64,000 nucleotides of DNA, from positions 68,629,147 to 68,693,146 of the forward strand of contig CM060953.1 in NCBI GenBank assembly GCA_030765055.1, given 5' to 3'. Numbering within the stretch: the first letter of the stretch is position 1; each line of letters opens with the position of its first letter. This DNA comes from Mantis religiosa (Eukaryota > Arthropoda > Insecta > Mantodea > Mantidae). The translations under genes were made by a program, and so were the position numbers. This document shows positions 56,901 through 64,000 of the stretch, in pieces. The notes under the pieces are model-generated. The model had not been told where the DNA came from, searched no databases, and saw only the letters and a list, made by a program, of their open reading frames with translations.

Positions 56901-57630
56901 TCGTCTTTCCGGACAGTGCTCGATTTTTACCGCTGAACTTTTTAGTATCTATCAAGCCCTACTTTTTATCAGCCAGCAGCACTCTAACCACTTTGCCATA
57001 TGTAGCGATTCTCTGAGCGCTCTACAGAGCATTCGTTCGCTGTACCCCAGCCATCCCCTAGTACAGCGAATACAGGATCGGCTGCATTCACTCGCTAATT
57101 CAGGGTTCCACGTGTCGTTCGTTTGGGTTCCCGGACACGTAGGCATTCCGGGCAACGAGGCTGCTGATGCCGCCGCGAAGTCTGCTATTTTATCCCCCAC
57201 TGTTTTTAGCAATTCCGTTCCTTTCGAGGATCTTAGTGCTTCCCTTCGCCGAGCCATCAACACTCGCTGGCATGATGACTGGTCCGCGCTCGTTGGGAAC
57301 AAACACCGGGAGGTTAAATCTGTCCCGCTTCCCTGGGCCACATCTTCACGTTCTTCTCGCAGGGAAGAGGTTATTTTAGCTAGACTTCGCATCGGGCACT
57401 GCCGTTTTAGCCATCAACACTTGTTACGCCAGGACTCAGCACCTCATTGTTCTCACTGCGGCGAGCCTTTGACGGTGCAGCACTTTTTAGTGGAGTGCCG
57501 ATTTCACTCAACGTTGCGCTCCTCCTTGGGTTTGGCATCCAACCTCAGCGCAATGTTGAGGGATGATATTGCTGCTGTGGAGGGCCTCTTCGACTTTTTA
57601 CAGCGCAGCGGAATGCTTCGTTCCATATGA
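53941..57630 (+). pseudogene. ORF2: endonuclease / reverse transcriptase / RNase H polyprotein, one nonsense codon
   Basis: One frame of 1230 codons from ATG 53941 to TGA 57630, broken only by TAG at 54256-54258 (codon 106), where related proteins have Tyr (CSVYLPPS context). Endonuclease: LQETKL near 33, GDFN at 133-136, SDH near 205. Residue 7 is Lys (TWKIRG), where the family has a conserved Asn. Reverse transcriptase: PKPGKDRRLPSSYRPISL, FFDLTKAYD, NGVPQGSVLS, FVDD at 667-670. RNase H: TDGS (Asp 966), TAEL, CSDSLSAL, GNEAADAAA at 1071. A CCHC finger starts at 1170 (CSHCGEPLTVQHFLVEC). The enzyme would nick the target and copy the RNA in place. As it stands, only a 105-residue fragment and, if translation restarted, a product lacking part of the endonuclease could form. 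Confidence 0.9.
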
Positions 57631-57858
57631 TTCCAACATCCCTCACCGTGCCTCATTTTAGATTCATCTCGACACTCCTAGTTTAGCTATTTTAACAGTT
57701 TGAGCATCTTTTATTTTTTTTTTTTGTGTTTTTGGACCTCTTAGTTGATTTTATTGTTTTTAGCGTTTACATTTCAGGTGGGCTTTACCCAGTCTGAGCT
57801 CGGGCGCTAATGACCTCAGCTGTTGTGCGTCCCTAAGCCCCACTACTTCTACTACTAC
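57631..57858 (+). other. 3' UTR of the retrotransposon
   Basis: Contains a T run at 57714-57725, a GC-richer stretch (GTCTGAGCTCGGGCGCTAAT) that may fold, and the terminal TAC/ACT repeat. There is no poly(A) tail; short repeat tails are usual in the I group. Confidence 0.7.
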
Positions 57859-57871
57859 TATAGTTAAGATA

Positions 57872-58805
57872 GGTATTTTTCTTTAGTGCACAGTGATCCG
57901 ATCTTTAAAATTTTAAGAAAAGCCCATGCTATACTTTGCTGAAAGTCGCCGGGTTTGAGTTACGAGAATATATAGCCTAATAATTGTCCAGGAAGACATT
58001 GTGGTGTAGAGAAGACATGACTTGAGATATGTTAATCAATTTCGTGTAGAATGGCACACAATTTATTACTTAGGCGAATCCTGAGTAAATGAGAGATACA
58101 TCAGTTTAAAGGCTTCCACAGATCCATTTGTAGAGTCAAAGACCGGGTGCAATTTTGTTTTTCTTTTGGGCCTTATACAGGTTTAAAGAAGTCTAAATGG
58201 CAGAGGTAAGTGCCTCAGCATTTTGCATATTGGCAGTGATAACAGGTCCGTTGATGCCGGATATTTACTCAGATTGACGTAACCTTTACCTCCAAAATTA
58301 TATTTCATAACTTTTCTTTAGCAGCCTCTTTAATTACTTGATTTAGTTTATTTAATAAACATGAGCCGAATGCTTTTATAACCCAGCACTGCTGCAAAGA
58401 AAGGTATAATTGTTACGATAAGGGTCAAATGCAAATAACTGACGGCAGAGAACTTCAACCAAGTGTTTATTGGTGGAATTTGTTGATACAAATTGTAATC
58501 TTTACGCATGTCTCCATTTTAAGTCTGAAGACGCTATAGTGCTCAGGAGGAGTACTATTATGTGTTTCAGTTGGGAAGAGTTCTGGAGTACAGATAATCA
58601 GATGCCGTATCACACTCAGCGTTGCCAGCTTGTTACCCCACTCCTTTTATATTTCTCTCTCTCTCTCGCACACTCATACAACATGCAGGTCTGCTTGGCG
58701 CTAGATGTAAGGGTAAGCGAATTATATTTTACAAACTTTTAGAATGATGCAGTTGCATTTTCGCAAATTATGTATATTTTTAAATACTATAACTATAATT
58801 ATAGT
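57872..58805. other. Unassigned DNA
   Basis: A 90-codon plus frame (58470-58742) with no motif. Nothing else was seen. Confidence 0.45.
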
Positions 58806-59045
58806 TTATAAATTACCTGCTTTTCTAATCCAAATGTGGGACACACTTGTTTTACCTACACCACACGCTTCAGCATTAAGCCGTTGAGCATGTTTCAAAT
58901 CGAGCTGATTTCCATATTCCTCATTGCCCAATTTTTTGAAGAACATGTACACCTTAAAAACAATACTTCGAGCCTGACTTCGCAATACCTGCCTTTTTGA
59001 CTCGCCACTAAATTCACCGCAAGAAGCCATTGCACTATTTAACAC
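58806..59045 (-). pseudogene. N-terminal helix-turn-helix of a DDE transposase (same family as 38.1-39.2 kb)
   Basis: The 79-residue frame holds LRSQARSIVFKVYMFFKKLG, then LDLKHAQRLNAEACGVGKTS and VSHIW. This is the pattern of the insect transposase family whose N-terminus reads SQAR-x-I-x-x-x-VY-x-F, then a recognition helix A-x-G-V-G-K-T-S-V. The downstream catalytic part is absent to the left (57872-58805), so only the DNA-binding domain remains. Compare KNTREVITNVYKFIKKG near 39.1 kb. Confidence 0.6.
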
Positions 59046-59085
59046 TTACTCTACTGTTGTGTAAAGAACAACTGAATGATATAGA

Positions 59086-59430
59086 TATGAACTCTCCAGA
59101 GTAAATAAACATTTCTTATTCAACATTCATTCATAAACATAAGCATACAGCATTTCACAGGCTAACAGGAAATGAAGCGTTTGCTCCTTCTCGAATTTAA
59201 CACCCTGATTTATTCACAGTAATTATTTTATCACGTCATGAAGAGTTTAAATTTCAGTTCTGAGTAATTAAATGTACTTGTACATATATACACATCAACC
59301 ACTTCTAACTCTCTAGAGTAAACAGAGATTACGAACAATTCATAAACAAAAATATAATGTGACCAGACACGTTCTGCCACGTTCAGCAGGAAATTTATTG
59401 CTTCTTCTCGCTCGAATTGGCTTATTAAAC
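59086..59430. repeat. Diverged local duplication
   Basis: CTCTCCAGAGTAAATAAACA and CTCTCTAGAGTAAACAGAGA start two stretches about 220 bases apart that also share TTCATAAACA, CAGGAAAT and CTTCTCG in order. Confidence 0.4.
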
Positions 59431-61089
59431 ATGCCAACCAGTAATGATATCCATACAGTGCTTACGTCGCGATTTATTGTTATAATACATGTAATAGTGG
59501 TTCATTTATTTTTATTAGAATAACTATTTGAGCTGAAAATATGGGGTTTTCATGGTTATGTTAGATACATTACTCTCTATCTTCCACATGGATCAGTTTC
59601 GGCTATGTCTGAATTTTTGTCTTAGCACGAATAGTATTTCATACAGATTGATTAGGTTGGTGCTCCTCACACACCACTAAGCGTGAATGCAATACGACAA
59701 CACCGCAGGACTCCCATTGGTTGCTCGCCTAGTAGCGCTTAAGGACAAACACCTTCCCATTTGAAACACATAATAGAAGGCCTCCTCGCTAGGTGTTAGC
59801 ACTATCCTAAGTCACGAAACCTAGAATAACACCTCAAGGAAAGGGAATAAAAGGAGGTGCTACAAAGTTCATCCGTTAGATGAGAAACTATCCTAGCATT
59901 TGTGTACCGACCAGGGAAAACAGCGATATATTCAGTCAGAGTAGGCAGTCGACGGACCTCCCATATACAAGCCTCACTCCTTTCCGCGGATCTACTCTTC
60001 GTTTGTATTTTTAAATGATTTATTAGTTTCTCAATGCAATTTTAAGGCGGTTAAATTTCATTGCTATTCTTAGTACCTAACATCAAGAATAAACCGAGGC
60101 CCAGACATTGTGTATGCTTAGTATTTCCTATCTTATCCTCTTGTAATGAAAAGTACCAAATATTTTTGCAGAGGTCCATAGTTAATATGGTAAATTTTCA
60201 GCAATTCCTTGACATCTTAATTTGCACTAATATCTTGGCGTTGGTATTATTGACAGAAATGGAATATAGCTTCCTTAGTTGTCTATTTTTGTTTTGACGG
60301 CTGGTCCCCATTGCAGTGTCTGAGTAAATGAAACTTTTGAGGTAACATTCAGTTCGCTACTTTTCCTTTTGTTTCTTTGTCTCCTCCTTCCCTCTACAGA
60401 TTGATGGTCTTAGCGAAGTAATCGCATTCCTGTACCATCTGTTTCATTTCTGTTGGCTGTAAAGTGGTTCTTTGGGAATTTCCTCTAAGATTGAGACGAC
60501 TGTTTGCCACAAAAAGGAAACAAACTCCATTAAGATCTGTCAATCATTAGATAGGAGCAATCTCAGAGTATCCTTTCTTGTATCAACAGCATCACAGTGC
60601 TCAGAATTTTTATTAGAAATCATCTAGAAGTAGTTAAAAAAATTTAAGGCTAGTGTGTAATCCGAAATTAAACTTCCACAACGTAATTAAGCTGTTCCTT
60701 TGGTGCGAACTACTCATTTTAGTAAAGTTTTCCAAGTAAAATGAAACTCAAACAAGAGGTTTTTGTTACTTCTATTTATATATGTGTGCACGAGCTCTGT
60801 TTCTTGATTTTAGGTGCTGAAATTATAAGGTAATTTATTTAAAAAGAAAAAGTGAAAAAACGAAACCCTTTCTCTTCGTATGACTCAAATACTGACTTAA
60901 AGAATTGCATGTACCAAAAGTATATATGTAGACAGCGTAAAAAGGAGAAGTCTTTCTAATATATATATTAGGTCTAGTGTAGATATGAAATTATTTTTCG
61001 AGGTTATTTTGTTACTTCTCCAAAACATTACATAAGGAACATCATTACCTTTCATTATAACTGATTGTTTATTTTCCTTTAATGAAAAT
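59431..61089. other. Unassigned DNA with one promoter-like patch
   Basis: 59640-60000 is less AT-rich and has GGGAATAAAAGGAGG followed by ATATTCAGTCAGAG, resembling a TATA-box and initiator arrangement, but no exon was recognised after it. Confidence 0.4.
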
Positions 61090-61910
61090 GTCGTGTCACG
61101 CCATACATGTCGTGTGTCCTTTATTCACCCAAGTCTCTTCGAGGTAGTATATTTTGCGATTTGTATCCCAGTATAGTCTGATTGTCCTTAAATAACCTCT
61201 TCGCCACACAGCAATATCGCCCCTGGAGTGGTAAGTTTTCCTGTTGTCTCAATTTCAATTCGCGATGTTCCTACGCATCTAACACTTACACATGTAAGTT
61301 CAGAGCTCAGCTGTTCGAATTCTCTCACTGACAAAAGGAATTCTCTGTGAGTGCATTAAACACATGCAACACAATTTTTTTGGCCGCTTTGTAAAGGTTT
61401 TCCCTTGCGATGCTTCAGCGAAAATCTGGCGGTAGTCTCTGCCATTATAAATAAAATAAATACACGCGCAATAAACGGTCAATAAAATAGTTTAGTTCTC
61501 ACACACGGCACAACACACCTTCGAATGGCGATATATGACTAATCCAGTTCAAAACAAGTTGAGTAATAAAAGTCATATAAACAAATATGTCATCAGTACA
61601 GCTAAATCACGTGCTATTATTCCAGGTGAAAGACGGGCTTCTGAGCAAAGTATCCTCCTCTTTACTTCGTTTAAGAGTTAACATGCATTTCAGATAAATC
61701 AACTCTGTTGCGTAATATATTTAATTCAAACAGCTACGAAAATATAAACTTGACAATTCTCTTCCAACAAATAAAGATATATCTCCATGTTAAATAACGA
61801 ATTAATTTTTACCACACAACATTCTATACTGCAATAGCAGCCAATGAGAGATGATAAGGTCACATTACCGTTTAGAGATACGGGACAAGCTTATGTGAAA
61901 CAAGGATTAG
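61090..61910 (-). mobile_element. Inverted dispersed repeat, copy 2
   Basis: This is the reverse complement of 17863-18880 without the SINE inserted there. Edges are GTCGTGTCACGCCATAC (left) and GTGAAACAAGGATTAG (right). Its minus frame (61300-61482), read with a shift, gives LSVREFEQLSSELT, the same helix-turn-helix-like block as copy 1, so both copies descend from one transposon 5' half. Frameshifts in this copy and stops in copy 1 show both are dead. Confidence 0.7.
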
Positions 61911-62562
61911 TCTGTTGGAATTAATCTCATACAATACATCAAGCATACCATCGACTATTCAATACAGTAGACGATTCTTTGGAACAGAATTTGTATCTTT
62001 TCCGTTCAAGTTGTGGGTTATTCTTGTTTATTGTTTGGCATTTAAATGATATTATTGAGTGTTAGTCATTTCATTATCCTTCAAGGCATGCGGAGTATGC
62101 CACTATGTGGCACGTCAACAGCCCAGTGTTTTTAAAAGTAAATCATGCTGCACTGCATATTAAAGAAACGTGCAACCGCGACAGCTGTATCAAAAACTGG
62201 ATAGGTGCGAATTAAGAAACTACTAAGTGCCCTCAAATGTTGGAAGTAAAGAGAACATAGTCCATCATTATTATCATTCCAAAGAATAGGCAATTGCCCA
62301 TTCCAGCTTCGAAAACCATGACCTCAAATCCTACTAGAATGTCGTCTTGCATTATAGATTCCCGCCATTCGTGAGTCTTTTCTCTCATTTATTTGTTCAT
62401 AATTCGTTACTTTATTACGTAATTGCTTTTGTTCTCCTTTTGTGATCCTATTGGGAATTGATGCAATCGTAACATGGACTTTAATTTGAATATGGAAAAC
62501 TATCTCGAGTTTTTAACTTGCTTGGAACTTATCATGGGCCTACGTATTACGAAGCTGCTACT
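61911..62562. other. Unassigned AT-rich DNA
   Basis: Nothing was recognised in this stretch. Confidence 0.5.
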
Positions 62563-62808
62563 GTACGTCCTCCAACGTTAAGTCGTATCGGACGATGAAT
62601 GGAATGGACGATGAATGGAATGGATGAAATGATGCTCAAATGAGGCCGGGATCCATAGAGCTTACAGTTACCCCACATTCGTCTTTCAGGATAACGGAGA
62701 ACCCCGGAAAAAGCTTTATCCAGGTAACTCGCACTGACCGAGATTCGAACTCGGGACCTCTTGAACGTGAGGCAGACATGTCACCATCTACGCTATCGAG
62801 GCGAGCTT
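62563..62808 (-). mobile_element. SINE family A, copy 3, with internal duplication
   Basis: Colinear with 1847-2083 and 34219-34454. On the minus strand the B box reads CCCGAGTTCGAATCTCGG. GACGATGAATGGAATG occurs twice in tandem (about 62592-62623), where other copies have it once. The target duplication is unclear. Frames at 62636-62909 are translations of the SINE. Confidence 0.8.
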
Positions 62809-63919
62809 GTGGAGTTGCTGAAACTACATTTCCTCCTTCTTTCATTACACTGCTTTCAGGAAAGAATATATTTATACATATTTTGGGAATTTACTTATTT
62901 AGGAATTAATACATCTTTCTACATTAACACTGCCCATTTTACGAAATTGGACACTTGTGCAAAGACTTTGACTCTGTACAATAATTTAAATTCAAGTAAC
63001 TTTTAATTTTAAATTGTCATAATATAGATTTTACTGTTATCCTAAAATAATATAAATCACATAATTATTGTTGTTCATGCCTGTATTTCTATAGCCTGTT
63101 CAGATCCATAATGAAACAGATAACGACATTAAAACAAAACATGCTTATTTATTTTACTAGAGATACAGGAAATGACATAATATATTCAATTTTTTTTTTC
63201 ATTGCCAGAATGGCACAGCAGGAACTATCACATATGATACTGTGGTTATGAACCTCGATAATAATCTTACATACAAATGTTTGATTTTACTAAGTGTGAA
63301 AAATCAGGAAGCAGTTCCTGTCATTATTGAAGTAAAGAAATACTTTGCAAAAGTAACATCTGTTGAATGTTAATCCCTTACAGCCTGGGAGTCGATCTGC
63401 AAATGTGGATAACCATCAATGTTGTGTAAATACAACATCCAAAGAATGTTTTAATGCCAGCGAAATCGAATCCACATGATTTGCCAATAAGTTGTATATC
63501 CCTTAAATTAGTTAGCTCTGCTATTAATTAAAAAACCTGTCATTCAGATAATCTTGAAAGCAATCAAAAGATTTCCGAAGAGTGAAAGCAGATGATAGCT
63601 GTGGTGAAGGACTTTGGATTGATGAAAATCTGTTTGAAAAATAAAAGTAAAAGAAAATCAGTAGTTTACAAAATTCAGGTATCATAGGTATGCAGTAAGC
63701 TGAGTATTGAAGTAGTGAAACCATGTGAAAGTTACTTCAGGATAAACAAACATTAAAATGATCATTTTATTTCTCTTGGGCTTACATAACCTCAAAAACG
63801 AAACTTCGTCATTACTCAGTAAGCGTTACTAGAACAGAACTAAACTTGCATGTCCGTGTCAATATAAGAATTCTTTAGGTTTCTTCTTTCTGCTGGTTTC
63901 GTAACTGCTTGGCACTTAC
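62809..63919. other. Unassigned AT-rich DNA
   Basis: May be intronic if the edge exon is real. No other feature was seen. Confidence 0.4.
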
Positions 63920-64000
63920 TCAGAGGTTCCTCATCTGAGCTTTCCCAGGAAGAATTAGCATCTTCCCCATCCAACGCAGCATCTGAACTTCTCTTGGAAA
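63920..64000 (-). CDS. Possible partial exon with splice donor, acidic and serine-rich, runs off the window
   Basis: Read leftward from the window edge, one frame gives SKRSSDAALDGEDANSSWES followed by SDEEPL, then CCTCTGA/GTAAGT with the donor at 63914-63919. The consensus donor follows an acidic, serine-rich coding-like stretch, while sequence beyond it is AT-rich. Such acidic segments occur in chromatin and transcription proteins, and also in N-termini of piggyBac-type transposases, so host origin is not proven. The frame itself stays open past the donor to a TAG near 63845, so splicing is inferred only from the donor. Confidence 0.3.
   Translation of the reverse strand, partial: FPREVQMLRWMGKMLILPGKAQMRNL

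Larger units (their letters stand above)
51922..57871 (+). mobile_element. Full-length non-LTR retrotransposon (I superfamily, tentative) with 13-bp target duplication
   Basis: TATAGTTAAGATA occurs at 51922-51934 and again, exactly, at 57859-57871, framing an insertion of 5.9 kb (51935-57858). Inside are a GC-rich 5' leader starting CCCCCCAGGGGCCTACTACG, a gag-like ORF1 with three zinc knuckles, an ORF2 with endonuclease, reverse transcriptase, RNase H and a CCHC finger, and a 3' UTR ending in a short TAC/ACT repeat (CTTCTACTACTACTA). Presence of RNase H and the gag type point to the I/LOA side of the non-LTR tree over classical Jockey or R1. The exact clade needs a phylogeny. The base composition is clearly more GC-rich than its surroundings. 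Confidence 0.93.

Noticed and set aside
56952..57392. 146-codon minus frame inside ORF2
   Set aside because: Antisense of the RNase H region; no motif and no independent promoter or splice context.

Overview
The window reads as a transposon-rich, AT-rich stretch of an animal nuclear genome, most likely an insect and probably a cockroach or termite (Blattodea). That rests on recalled resemblance of its repeat families (mariner and Tc1 relics, tRNA-derived SINEs, a helix-turn-helix element of the DUF4817 type) to cockroach genomes; no search was run. There are no operons, ribosome binding sites, rRNA genes or CRISPR arrays. I recognise no complete host gene. The only candidate host coding sequence is a short acidic reading frame followed by a GTAAGT splice donor on the minus strand at the right edge (63920-64000).

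Layout. 0-10 kb: edge of a helix-turn-helix DNA transposon, a SINE (family A) with a perfect target duplication, a broken mariner, two SINE-B copies, a non-LTR 3' fragment, an R1-like reverse transcriptase tail, and a GC-rich repeat (family C). 10-25 kb: mostly unassigned AT-rich DNA, with SINE-like units, a second R1-like tail ending in a hairpin and a simple-repeat tail, and one copy of an inverted repeat whose mate lies at 61 kb. 25-32 kb: second family-C copy, a 0.9-kb repeat (family G), an almost full-length Tc1-type element with a spliceable intron, and a full-length mariner. 34-41 kb: a SINE-A whose (AG)n tail lies inside its target duplication, a tandem duplication, and a second family-G copy broken by a SINE-B, which contains a DDE transposon, which contains a hairpin MITE-like unit. 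44-49 kb: hAT transposase remains, an internally deleted sister of the 30-kb mariner in the opposite orientation, and an inverted tRNA-SINE pair. 51.9-57.9 kb: a full-length 5.9-kb non-LTR retrotransposon with a perfect 13-bp target duplication, an intact gag-like ORF1 and an ORF2 (endonuclease, reverse transcriptase, RNase H, zinc finger) broken by only one stop codon. 58-64 kb: another DDE transposase N-terminus, the mate of the inverted repeat, a third full SINE-A and the edge exon candidate.

The elements do not form one pathway. They form a layered insertion record: autonomous elements, mostly dead, plus SINEs that would depend on a non-LTR machinery like that of the 52-58 kb element. The strongest observations are that nearly intact retrotransposon, the four-layer nest at 37.5-40.2 kb, and two SINE families whose 3' tails grew into long microsatellites within their own target duplications.
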